Shown: positions 19,231 through 28,662 of the stretch, in pieces
How positions within the stretch are numbered: position 1 is the stretch's first letter
How the letters are laid out: each line of letters opens with the position of its first letter
Assembly: GCA_026415655.1 (NCBI GenBank)
Contig: JAOAGR010000001.1
Location: forward strand, 1 to 60,616
From: Candidatus Dojkabacteria bacterium
GTDB lineage: Bacteria > Patescibacteriota > Dojkabacteria > JAOAGR01
Direction: 5' to 3'
DNA: 60,616 nt
The notes under the pieces: model-generated
The model's input: only the letters and a program-made list of their open reading frames with translations
Told to the model about the DNA's origin: nothing
The model's database searches: none
Position numbers and translations under genes: made by a program

Positions 19231-21456
19231 TTATAATATGATCTGATATATTACATCTTTCTGACCTATATAAAGATACTTACCGTCAGCCGTTATTATT
19301 AGATCTGTTGCTTGAGAAATATCCACAGGTGAGTTATTGGTTGTCCTTATCTTTATTGATTCAACAAATTGGTATTTTTTATTTCCATTTGGGTTTAAAG
19401 TTTTTTCATAGACTACAATTCTACTATTATCTTTGTCTAATACGTAAATATAATTTGTTTTTTCATTAGTTACTATTTCTGTGGCATTTTTCCATTCGCC
19501 TAGAGGGGTATCTAGACCATTAAATTCATTTGCTGATACCAATTTCCCAGTATAAAATCTTCTTAGGGTTCCATCACTTGCCAGTTCGTATATTGATCCA
19601 TCTATTGCAAAACCAGAGGTGTTTTGTCCAAATCCAACATCAGTGTTCCACTTACTTGGTGTAGTAAACCCTTCTCCACTTCTTTGTATTCTAATAACTT
19701 CATTTTGACTTCGTCGATACAAATATACGTTTACGGTATTTCCGATTTGATATATTTTCATATCATTAGTATTTTGGCCTAATGATTTTAAGGCGGTATT
19801 TGATGTAAATTTTCGAAATATTCTTGTTGATAAATTAAGTATGGTTATTCCATTTTCTTCATCTAATACATAACATTCTGTTTGTGAGCATTCGATAAGT
19901 TTTAGTTTTTGCAAGGTCGAATCACTTGCAAAAGCTTCAATCTTGCCTGTTGTTGTATTAGTGCGAAGTATTTGGTTACTATTGGAGTCTATAGCATAGA
20001 TTGTACCGTTACTTTCAGCAATATCGATGATATTGACATTTTGATCATCAGGTAAATACACTAGATTTGGCTTTTCCAACCTTTTAATATTAAATAATGT
20101 TTCTTCGTATGAATATACTTCATTTAATTTTTCATTAATAAAGCTAGATTCTAATTTTAATTGCTCAGCTTTTTTTATCTCTTCAAAGAATTTATTTAAA
20201 TTTGAATTAAAACTAGTATAGTCAGATTGTATTTGGTTCTTTTTGAGTTCGGTAACTAGGTTCTGTATTTCTTGCTTTAATATCTCATTCGGATTTATAT
20301 TATTTGTATTACTGGCACTCTGGTTCGTATTCGTATTCGAAACGTTATATGAGGGAGCACTAACTTGTTTCGGGATTAATTGGTAAATGATAAAAATACT
20401 TAATACTGCAAGAATTATACTTAATAATATTTCGAATTTTTGTTTTCTGTTGCTCTGTACTAATCGTTTATAGGCAACGGTATCTTTTTTGTAAAACAAT
20501 GCAATCAGAAATTCCACCAAAAACTGACTGATACTAAGATAAAATTTGGTAATAGATTTGATTGTTTTTTTTACTATTTTAGAGCTTTTTTGTAGTAAGC
20601 CATTGATTTCGATTTTCTGTACGTATTGGTAAATATTATTCAGTGAATTCTGAAGATTTATTTTATTTTCTGGTTTTATATCCGGTGCTTTAGTTGATCT
20701 AGTAGTTTTGGCGTCTTCTTCAAATTCTTTGTGTGACAATATTTTCACGTTACTATCAATATTTTCTTCTTCAAATTGACTTAAATTAACAGACTCGGTT
20801 TTCATTTCTTCTTCATTGTCTGTACTTTCCAAGAATTTTTGTTCTATAGGTTCTGTGGCAAAATATTCGTCATGATGAATGATGATACAAGGAAATTTTG
20901 GGTCAATATTATCTGCAAACGAGAATGGGTCTTCTAACGGTTTTTCCAGGTACTTTGTGTCACTTATATATATAAGGTCGCCAAGTTCCAGTTTTGTGGA
21001 ACCGTAGAATTGTAGCTTTTCTTTGTCATCATTTACTAATATTGTTTGATCTCCTCTATAGATACGTACGTTCACATCACCATCGAGCCAAATTCCGATT
21101 TTCCCAAAACCTAGCGCAATAGCACATACACTATAGTCTACATCATCTAATCTTTCATTATTATTGTGCAATTCGGATGCTAAAAAATCTCCACTATCAA
21201 TGATACATTTATGCAGAGTAGATAATATCTCATCAGATTCAGAGTTAGTATATATCTCTTTGAATTTATCTAATGCTAAATTAACATAATATTCCAAGTC
21301 TGATATATATTCGCCAGATAGTTTTGCAAACACAATTATATCAAGACCATTGTGAAAGAAATTTTTATATGAATATGAAATATGAGGGTTACTATTTTGG
21401 GTGTAAGTAAAAAAATTTGTATCATGAACTATCCTGCTATCTTGTTGTGTTTTCAT
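19231..21456 (-). CDS. Membrane protein with N-terminal PP2C-like phosphatase domain and C-terminal beta-propeller-like domain
   Basis: N-terminus DDVDYSVCAIALGFGKIGIWLDGDVNVRIYRGDQTILVNDD...ELGDLIYISD is PP2C-like; one TM (ILLSIILAVLSIFIIYQLI); repeated blades such as ESNGTIYAIDSNSNQILR. Confidence 0.65.
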   Translation of the reverse strand: MKTQQDSRIVHDTNFFTYTQNSNPHISYSYKNFFHNGLDIIVFAKLSGEYISDLEYYVNLALDKFKEIYTNSESDEILSTLHKCIIDSGDFLASELHNNNERLDDVDYSVCAIALGFGKIGIWLDGDVNVRIYRGDQTILVNDDKEKLQFYGSTKLELGDLIYISDTKYLEKPLEDPFSFADNIDPKFPCIIIHHDEYFATEPIEQKFLESTDNEEEMKTESVNLSQFEEENIDSNVKILSHKEFEEDAKTTRSTKAPDIKPENKINLQNSLNNIYQYVQKIEINGLLQKSSKIVKKTIKSITKFYLSISQFLVEFLIALFYKKDTVAYKRLVQSNRKQKFEILLSIILAVLSIFIIYQLIPKQVSAPSYNVSNTNTNQSASNTNNINPNEILKQEIQNLVTELKKNQIQSDYTSFNSNLNKFFEEIKKAEQLKLESSFINEKLNEVYSYEETLFNIKRLEKPNLVYLPDDQNVNIIDIAESNGTIYAIDSNSNQILRTNTTTGKIEAFASDSTLQKLKLIECSQTECYVLDEENGITILNLSTRIFRKFTSNTALKSLGQNTNDMKIYQIGNTVNVYLYRRSQNEVIRIQRSGEGFTTPSKWNTDVGFGQNTSGFAIDGSIYELASDGTLRRFYTGKLVSANEFNGLDTPLGEWKNATEIVTNEKTNYIYVLDKDNSRIVVYEKTLNPNGNKKYQFVESIKIRTTNNSPVDISQATDLIITADGKYLYIGQKDVIYQIIL

Positions 21457-21469
21457 ATTTATTAATAGA

Positions 21470-21703
21470 TTACAACAATAGAATTATAATTACAAATAAT
21501 AATATTAGATGTAAAAATACATATATAACACTAGCTATTTTCAAATATTCATCAGCTGATGTTTTCACTTTTTGTCTCAAAATTTGTAATTGTCTTAGTT
21601 GTAGTGCAATATATACAGCCACCCATATATAGAGAACAATAACTAATATAGTTAGAATTTGATCGAGAATAATGCTTGTATCTATTGTTGGATTAATAAA
21701 CAT
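21470..21703 (-). CDS. Small two-TM membrane protein
   Basis: 77 aa, hydrophobic segments at both ends. Confidence 0.5.
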   Translation of the reverse strand: MFINPTIDTSIILDQILTILVIVLYIWVAVYIALQLRQLQILRQKVKTSADEYLKIASVIYVFLHLILLFVIIILLL

Positions 21704-21705
21704 AC

Positions 21706-22386
21706 TTAATTTTTAGATATTTTTTCTTTTACTGCTAAAATCACGTCTTGGATGAAGTCACGAATTTTATGAGCTTGATAAACATTTGGAAGACTAAATG
21801 TCGTTTTTCCTGATGCTGTCAGAACTTCTACATCACCAAGTCCAAATATAGTCTGGAAAACACCGGTCTGACGGTTTTTGACGTCTTGTATATCTTGCAA
21901 TGCTGTAGTTTCTACGCCAACATTAAATATTGTTTGATAATCAAGATCAACGAATCTCTTGTTAGTGACTATATTAATATTATAAAACCACTTAAAAAAT
22001 ATATTAAAGTAACTTATTAACCCATAAGATAACATAAAAACAATAAAGACTAGCCACCATTTGCTCGCTGTTAATACTTCTGTCTTAATAATTATGTTGA
22101 TATTTTGTCCGACGATATTTAGCCCTTTTATTGCTAATAGTATCAAAAATGGTGCCAATGGTACTATAAGATTAATTAATAGATCTATAATGAGTATAAT
22201 TTTTGCCTGTCTGACAAAAAGTAACATGTATTCATCGGGATCTTGATCAACAAAACGGACACATCCTGGAAATGTTGCTACACTAGTAAATGGGCTTACG
22301 TTTTGTTTTAGCTTTGGCGGTTGTGATAAATCGATTAGATTATATTTGGTAGATTCTACGTTTTGATGATTTTGCTGGTTATTCAT
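21706..22386 (-). CDS. Bacterial PH (bPH2/DUF304-like) domain membrane protein
   Basis: Two TMs, then NINIVTNKRFVDLDYQTIFNVGVETTALQDIQDVKNRQTGVFQTIFGLGDVEVLTASG. Confidence 0.8.
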   Translation of the reverse strand: MNNQQNHQNVESTKYNLIDLSQPPKLKQNVSPFTSVATFPGCVRFVDQDPDEYMLLFVRQAKIILIIDLLINLIVPLAPFLILLAIKGLNIVGQNINIIIKTEVLTASKWWLVFIVFMLSYGLISYFNIFFKWFYNINIVTNKRFVDLDYQTIFNVGVETTALQDIQDVKNRQTGVFQTIFGLGDVEVLTASGKTTFSLPNVYQAHKIRDFIQDVILAVKEKISKN

Positions 22387-22433
22387 TAATGTATAATTAT
22401 AATATTTATTTTTTATATAAAAAAGTGCATAAA

Positions 22434-24137
22434 TTACTCTACTTTACGAATTTCAAATTCGGTACTGTATATATAGTCTCCATCTGGTACTATAATGTTG
22501 TATATTGCACGAAAGTCCCAACCTGTTAATGTTTTCTTAATTCCGTTTTCACCATACAAATGTATGCGACTTACTCTATTGGACACATCTTTTATTATTT
22601 CTATTTTAACTATTTTGCCGACATTTGTGCGGCTGTCTCTTTTTAATATTTCGGATAATTCATCGTAAGAAAACGAATTAGTGCGCCATATCCAATTATA
22701 TGGATAAATAATGTCTGGTTTACACAATGGATCTTCACTGTTTGTACATTTATTTTTATAAGGATTTGTAGTGTAATAGGTTTTGGTTGCCCATTGGTCA
22801 TCGTTAACTGGTTGAATATATGGTTTATCAGTACTTCCCCATGCAGAGTTGATTGTAGTACTATGTCCTCTATGACTTGCAGAATAATATGCTACAATGG
22901 GTTGACCTTGATAGGTCATTACTTTTCCTTTTGTTTCTTCTACAAATTTTCTTTTACCTTGACCTCCTATATATACTTGACAGGCTGCTGATCCGCATAT
23001 CTCACATACTTTTTTGTTGCCACACGTTCCCATAAGATAAGTCCGTGCAGCTACAACCTGGGCTTTTACTGCTTCTGCAGGCCAAGTATTTGGTACTTCA
23101 CCAATTCCAGATAGATAATCATCAACACTAAGTTCGATACGTGTTGATATTCTTCCTGTACTATCAGTTGTGACAATTACTTTTTCTGGCTCATCATAAT
23201 CCGTAATTTCGATACCTGTGTAATAGTGCTTAAGTATCTGTTCATAATTAAACCCTGCAATTGCCATTCCATGAGCTCCCCACTGTGACATGCCAAGTCC
23301 GTGTCCTTCAACAAGATCTCTTCCGCGTCCCGTGAAATAATATTCACCTGGTTCTAATGGATATACCATTGCTCTTTGTCCACTATTCATACGTCTTTTT
23401 TCTTCTTCAAGTAACCTTTTTTGTTCGGCAGTAAGAAAATTTAATTGAGACATTACAGACGCTAGGTTTGATGAAAGAGTATTTATTTGTTGTTGTGAGG
23501 AATTAATTACTGAGTTGTTGTATGCAATTTGCTTATTTATTTTTTGTATTTCATCAGATAATTCTTCTAAATATTTTTTATTCGTTTCACGGTCAGAAAT
23601 TAGGCTTGCTTTTGTTTCATTTGTTTTTTGTATTTCTCTATAATATTTTTCAATCTCTTCTTTTAAAATTTTACTTTTAGCATTTGCGCTTAATAAGTCA
23701 TTGATATATTCTAATATTTCTTTATCTTGAGATATTATTTGATTGTCAGAATAGAACGAGAGCTTAAAAAGATAATTCATTTGAAGATTAATCTCGTCTT
23801 GTCTTTCTTTTAATTTTTGTTCATAGAGATTTAGAAGTTCTTCGGTTTCATTGATTTTTTGGTTTAGATTTTGAATTGCTTCTTTAATTTCACTTTCTTT
23901 TTGTTGTAATTCCGAAAGTTTTAAGTATAAATTCTTATTGGATGAACTGATGATGTTTATTTGATTTTTTAATTGATTAATTCTTTTTTCTAATTCCTGT
24001 TTTTCCTTATTTTTCTGTGCTATTTCTTGTCTAATTTTATTTAAATCTGAAGCAAAAACGGTAAAAGTAGAAACACTTAAAAAGTTATAAAATAGTATAG
24101 AAGTTATCACAAAAACAAAAATGACTTTTTTAATCAT
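22434..24137 (-). CDS. Coiled-coil stalk protein with SpoIID/LytB-type domain (GHGxGMSQ block first)
   Basis: Signal/TM, about 220 aa coiled coil, GHGLGMSQWGAHGMAIAGFNYEQILKHYYTG, then VDDYLSGIGEVPNTWPAEAVKAQVVAARTYL. Confidence 0.88.
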   Translation of the reverse strand: MIKKVIFVFVITSILFYNFLSVSTFTVFASDLNKIRQEIAQKNKEKQELEKRINQLKNQINIISSSNKNLYLKLSELQQKESEIKEAIQNLNQKINETEELLNLYEQKLKERQDEINLQMNYLFKLSFYSDNQIISQDKEILEYINDLLSANAKSKILKEEIEKYYREIQKTNETKASLISDRETNKKYLEELSDEIQKINKQIAYNNSVINSSQQQINTLSSNLASVMSQLNFLTAEQKRLLEEEKRRMNSGQRAMVYPLEPGEYYFTGRGRDLVEGHGLGMSQWGAHGMAIAGFNYEQILKHYYTGIEITDYDEPEKVIVTTDSTGRISTRIELSVDDYLSGIGEVPNTWPAEAVKAQVVAARTYLMGTCGNKKVCEICGSAACQVYIGGQGKRKFVEETKGKVMTYQGQPIVAYYSASHRGHSTTINSAWGSTDKPYIQPVNDDQWATKTYYTTNPYKNKCTNSEDPLCKPDIIYPYNWIWRTNSFSYDELSEILKRDSRTNVGKIVKIEIIKDVSNRVSRIHLYGENGIKKTLTGWDFRAIYNIIVPDGDYIYSTEFEIRKVE

Positions 24138-25573
24138 AATATAACTATAAAATGCAAGTTTTTGTTATTTTCGATTGATTTATACAATTCAACAAGAAAA
24201 TTTTCAACATTTTCATCATGGTCTTGTAAAAATATAAAATGTTCTTTATCTTTTTGATAGTATCTTTCTAAGAAAATCTGTACGAATGCAATGATTCTTT
24301 CCTTGTAACTTAGTGATACAAATTCGTTCGATATGTTATTATATGCTGCTTGTTTTTTTAATAGTGATTGAATTGTGGAATTAATTTTATTTAGCGTATT
24401 TATATTTTTTAATGACTCCTTGTTTGTGTTGATCATTTTGTTTAAAATATCTCGTATCTCGGACAATATTCTATCTATCTCATTCTTTAATTCATAATCG
24501 TTATTAAATGTGCGATTAATGTAGTTAACTGCAGATTCTAAAAATGTTTTCTTTTGTTTGAATCTCAGTAGTTTCTCTGGCAATGCTGGATCTAATTGTT
24601 TTATTTTATATTCAAGATTAATTAATTCTTTCTGTAGTTCTTGAAGTTTTTTCTCTTTGTCTGATAAATTCAAAGTGCTTATCAAATTGGTTCTTTCATT
24701 TATTAGTTCTCTGATATTCTTTTCGACACTGGCAATAAAGGCTTTATCAATGAAAAATTTTTCTAGGTCTGTATACCCTGCTATCCTAAGTAGAGATATT
24801 TTATATAGTTTTAAACGTTCTATTTCTTGGTTATTGCGTTTTTGTATGGTGTTAGAGATTTCTTTTTCGACTGTTTTGAATGAGTTGATGAAAACTATCA
24901 ACGCTATTGTTATACCCGTTCCAAGTACAATTGCTTGTATCAAAAATTCTATATTTAATATAAACAATATTACATTAACGAAAAGTGTTAGAAATAGAGT
25001 AAAAATACCTATGGTGAAAATGCCAAAATCTATTTTTCTTGTTTTTTGTTTAGCAACTTTGATTAAGGATTGTGTCAATTCGATTTCTTCCTGTTCTAAA
25101 GATTTTATCTTTTTTTCAACCTCTATGATATCGTTTGCCAGTTTATTTAGATCTAAATTGATTATATTACCAAATTTACTTAGTTCTAATTTTTTTGTCT
25201 GGATTTGGGCGTCGATTTTATGAATTTCCGTAAATTCTTTTTGTATTGTATTAACCTCATTTTTCGTGTCATCATATTTTTGAATTAAACTATAAGATTC
25301 ATTTAGTTCGTTTATTTTCGTCTCAAGAAAGCTTTTTTCTATTTCTATTTGTGCTTGATTCGGCAATATTTTAAGATATTTTTGTATTAAAACGTGATAT
25401 TCTACATCTGTTAAATACGCTGTCAGCTGTGTTTCTTCATCAGTAAAATGTTGCTCTTGTGTGAATATATTGAGAGTATATGGTATAAAAAGATAAGTAT
25501 CTAACGTTGCAAAGTCTATACCATCCAAAATATAATATCCATTATTCAGAATTTTGCGACATTTTAATATCAT
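24134..25573 (-). CDS. Coiled-coil protein with central hydrophobic hairpin, unknown function
   Basis: Long Glu/Lys/Leu coiled coils flanking two TMs; stop overlaps the SpoIID gene start. Confidence 0.55.
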   Translation of the reverse strand: MILKCRKILNNGYYILDGIDFATLDTYLFIPYTLNIFTQEQHFTDEETQLTAYLTDVEYHVLIQKYLKILPNQAQIEIEKSFLETKINELNESYSLIQKYDDTKNEVNTIQKEFTEIHKIDAQIQTKKLELSKFGNIINLDLNKLANDIIEVEKKIKSLEQEEIELTQSLIKVAKQKTRKIDFGIFTIGIFTLFLTLFVNVILFILNIEFLIQAIVLGTGITIALIVFINSFKTVEKEISNTIQKRNNQEIERLKLYKISLLRIAGYTDLEKFFIDKAFIASVEKNIRELINERTNLISTLNLSDKEKKLQELQKELINLEYKIKQLDPALPEKLLRFKQKKTFLESAVNYINRTFNNDYELKNEIDRILSEIRDILNKMINTNKESLKNINTLNKINSTIQSLLKKQAAYNNISNEFVSLSYKERIIAFVQIFLERYYQKDKEHFIFLQDHDENVENFLVELYKSIENNKNLHFIVIL

Positions 25574-25970
25574 TGATAGCTATTTTTAATATCATTATTA
25601 CAAAATTCAATCAAGACTAACAGGTATTGATATACAATTATTGTATTTGGTAATTTTGTATTAAACTCTATATTAATGAAAAGTGAATTTAAAGAGAATC
25701 ATTTTTTATACTTTTTGTAGATTAGAATATATAAATGAAATTTAAAAAAGGTATCCTTTAAAATTTTTATTAGATGTTTGGAAATTGAAGAGTAATTTTA
25801 TTATTAATTTGCTTCGGGAGTGATGGAATTACGTTAATTTTTTTATGATTTAGTTAGATTATTATCATGACTGGCTCTGTTTATATATAAAAATTCGATT
25901 ATTTATTAAACATTCTGGTTATCATATTTTGACAATCTAACCTTTATTGTTTGTGTCGGATCATAGTTAA

Positions 25971-25999
25971 TTGACAAAAATATTCTGAGTTTTTATATT
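25971..25999 (+). promoter_or_regulatory. Sigma-70-type promoter, TTGACA-17 nt-TATATT
   Basis: TTGACA at 25971-25976, TATATT at 25994-25999, spacer 17 nt, 22 nt upstream of ATG at 26022. Confidence 0.7.
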
Positions 26000-26021
26000 G
26001 ATATTATTAATAGATATATAC

Positions 26022-27728
26022 ATGTTTGGGAGCAATAGAACAGTAATAATTTTTGACTTTTCTTCAGATAACATCTATGCCGTATTAGTAAGTCTTGTCA
26101 AGTCAGGGGCTCGATATAAAGCAGATATTCTGCGTATAGATAATGTTGATATTTCTCGTAGTGAAATTATTGAGGGCGGAATAATTTATGATTATGAAAC
26201 GGTCAAGAGTTACGTTAGAACGCTGATTACTAACATAGCACGCGATCAGAAAAAAATAGATACAGCATGGATAGTTGTTCCATCAAATAAAGCAGAAATA
26301 GTGAAATTCGATGTACTTAAGGAAAGTTTTGAATTACAAGACTCACAGTTTGCGGCAGTAGTTGAGGATGCATTTAGAACTCCAATGCAAAATTTACATG
26401 TGGAATATAAACCTATACATGAATTGAATAATAGAGTTTATTCACTTGCATATGGAATAAAACATGAGCATCTGTCGCCGTATTTGCAAATATTTTCGGA
26501 GCTTAATTTAAACGTAGAAGTTGCATATCCCAGATTCGATGCTTTGTATGAAGAGAAACGTGATTATTTTGATATACCAACACTATTTTTATATCCATAT
26601 AAACGAGGTTTTAAATTTTTAGTTGCGGATGTTGATGGAGTGCACATGCATGCTATAGGGGAACATAACATAGTTGATTTTAATGAGCATTTTGATAAGG
26701 CTTTAATAGAAGTTATTTCATATGCGAAGCGTGACAAAAATGTAGCTGTTCCTATCAAAAAGATTCTGGTTTTAGAGTCGCATGATTATGATGCTGAAAT
26801 GGTAGAGTTATATCTTCGAAAAATTGGTATTAGTTATGGTTGGATAAAGCTTGAGGATTCTTATGGATATGATCAACTCACTATTTTATCAATAAAAGGG
26901 GCAATAAAAAAAGCCCTGAAAAATGAAACTGGTCTAATTAGCAGTGAAAATAATCAGAGGTCAAGAGACACCACAAAGTTGCAGTCTAGCTTTAGTTATT
27001 TGTCTTCAAGAAAGCCTTCTGAAGAAACCAATTTTAGAAATTCTTATTCAGATTATGAGCTAACGCAAAGCAGGCCAGTGGTAAAACAATCCTTGGGTCA
27101 TGAAAGTCTTTATAAACCTAGACAAAAATACATGACACAAGAAAATGCTCTTACGAGGTATATTGATATAGAAGATGAAAAAGGTAGTCTTTTGAATTGG
27201 AAAACTGTTTTTGTAACGACTATAGTTGTTTTTATCATTTTAGCCTTGGTTTATCTGGTAGGAATAAATTTCCTTAGGAATAGCTCAAATAATCAGATAA
27301 ATACATCCCAAAATCAGAATATGACTGACATAGACATTACATCTAGTCCAACAAATGTACCAACTCCTACATTGGACGATGATTTCTTCTTTGTACCAAC
27401 AGAAACTATTCAAACTCCATCACCAACACCAACTTCAATACCATTTGGCAAATCTGATGTAAAAGTAAAAGTTCATAATGGTACAACAAAGGCATTTGAG
27501 GCGGCTAGGATTAGTACAATTTTGAAGAATAATGGATTCAATACGCTTGAGCCAGCAAATCACACGTCAAATAATGTTGCTAATACTATAATCTATTATC
27601 GTGATCAACGTAGTGAGGCCTTAGCAAAAGAAATAGTTACACTTATTGAATCATCTTATCCTACAGCTTCTATAAAATATGATGAAACCATATCTTTTGA
27701 TATACTAGTTGTATTAGGGGCTAATTAA
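26022..27728 (+). CDS. PilM/FtsA-like domain protein with one TM and a C-terminal LytR_C domain
   Basis: N-terminal VIIFDFSSDNIYAVLVS... PilM-like; TM (VFVTTIVVFIILALVYLVGINFL); Pro/Thr linker; VKVKVHNGTTKAFEAARISTILKNNGFNT LytR_C pattern. Confidence 0.65.
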   Translation: MFGSNRTVIIFDFSSDNIYAVLVSLVKSGARYKADILRIDNVDISRSEIIEGGIIYDYETVKSYVRTLITNIARDQKKIDTAWIVVPSNKAEIVKFDVLKESFELQDSQFAAVVEDAFRTPMQNLHVEYKPIHELNNRVYSLAYGIKHEHLSPYLQIFSELNLNVEVAYPRFDALYEEKRDYFDIPTLFLYPYKRGFKFLVADVDGVHMHAIGEHNIVDFNEHFDKALIEVISYAKRDKNVAVPIKKILVLESHDYDAEMVELYLRKIGISYGWIKLEDSYGYDQLTILSIKGAIKKALKNETGLISSENNQRSRDTTKLQSSFSYLSSRKPSEETNFRNSYSDYELTQSRPVVKQSLGHESLYKPRQKYMTQENALTRYIDIEDEKGSLLNWKTVFVTTIVVFIILALVYLVGINFLRNSSNNQINTSQNQNMTDIDITSSPTNVPTPTLDDDFFFVPTETIQTPSPTPTSIPFGKSDVKVKVHNGTTKAFEAARISTILKNNGFNTLEPANHTSNNVANTIIYYRDQRSEALAKEIVTLIESSYPTASIKYDETISFDILVVLGAN

Positions 27729-27735
27729 GTTTAAT

Positions 27736-28659
27736 ATGCCTGTAAATAGTCAAAATAGTAATACTAGAGTTGTGTATCCAGGACAAAATAATGCACCTAA
27801 TCCTATGGTTAATAATCGTAGCTTACCAAATGTTTTATCTAATCAGTCCTCTAGGCAAAATAATGTAATACAGAATATACCTCCTAATCAACAAAATTCT
27901 GCACAAAATCCGCCTTTACAAAATCCACAAAGACAGAATCTTAACGTAAATCAGAATCGTTTTCAGGCAAACAATAACCAAGTATTGCCTCAGAATAAAA
28001 ATATCTCATTTGATCAGAAATTTGTAAACCAATCTGGTCCACAAAACACTAATGTTAATATTCAACAAACAAATCAAAATAGACAGAATATTCAGTCGCA
28101 GCAATCTATACCAAGATCAAATATCATTCAACAAGGGAATTTAGATCCTATTAATCCTAAATCTAATAACTCACAGATTCAAACTTCCAGATCAGAGTTT
28201 GAAAATATAAATCAGGCTTTGAATGTAGATTTAAATTTAGATGAAATAGCAAAAATCAACGAGGCAAGACAAATTATAGAAGAGGAAGAAAGTAAAACTG
28301 GCAGTTCAGAATTACAATTAAAATCATCGTCTAGGGATACCTATAAAGTTTTAAATCTGTGCTTGTATGTGGTTCCATTAGTAGCGTATGTTGTCCTAAT
28401 CTCTCGCTCTATTAAAGACGAGGATGTGATGTGGCACGCAAAGCAAAGTGGAATTGCTCAACTATTTTGGTATGGTATTTTGATAGGCCTTTCTGTATTA
28501 AATTTACCACGACTTGGATTTATTGAATTCGTACCGTTTTGGAATTTGATCGCATATTCAGCCTTAGTGGTTGCCGGATGGAATGCATATAATGGCATCA
28601 GATGGCCAATACCTTTGGTGTTTGAAATTTTTGGCTGGATTTATAATAGGGAAGAATAA
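27736..28659 (+). CDS. Gln/Asn-rich protein with C-terminal DUF4870-like membrane domain
   Basis: About 190 aa of Q/N-rich sequence, then DVMWHAKQSGIAQLFWYGILIGLSVLNL...AYNGIRWPIPLVFEIFGWI. Confidence 0.6.
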   Translation: MPVNSQNSNTRVVYPGQNNAPNPMVNNRSLPNVLSNQSSRQNNVIQNIPPNQQNSAQNPPLQNPQRQNLNVNQNRFQANNNQVLPQNKNISFDQKFVNQSGPQNTNVNIQQTNQNRQNIQSQQSIPRSNIIQQGNLDPINPKSNNSQIQTSRSEFENINQALNVDLNLDEIAKINEARQIIEEEESKTGSSELQLKSSSRDTYKVLNLCLYVVPLVAYVVLISRSIKDEDVMWHAKQSGIAQLFWYGILIGLSVLNLPRLGFIEFVPFWNLIAYSALVVAGWNAYNGIRWPIPLVFEIFGWIYNREE

Positions 28660-28662
28660 TAT

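Noticed and set aside
24657-25223. 188-aa plus-strand ORF
   Set aside because: Antisense shadow of the coiled-coil gene 24134..25573; biased composition, no family resemblance.
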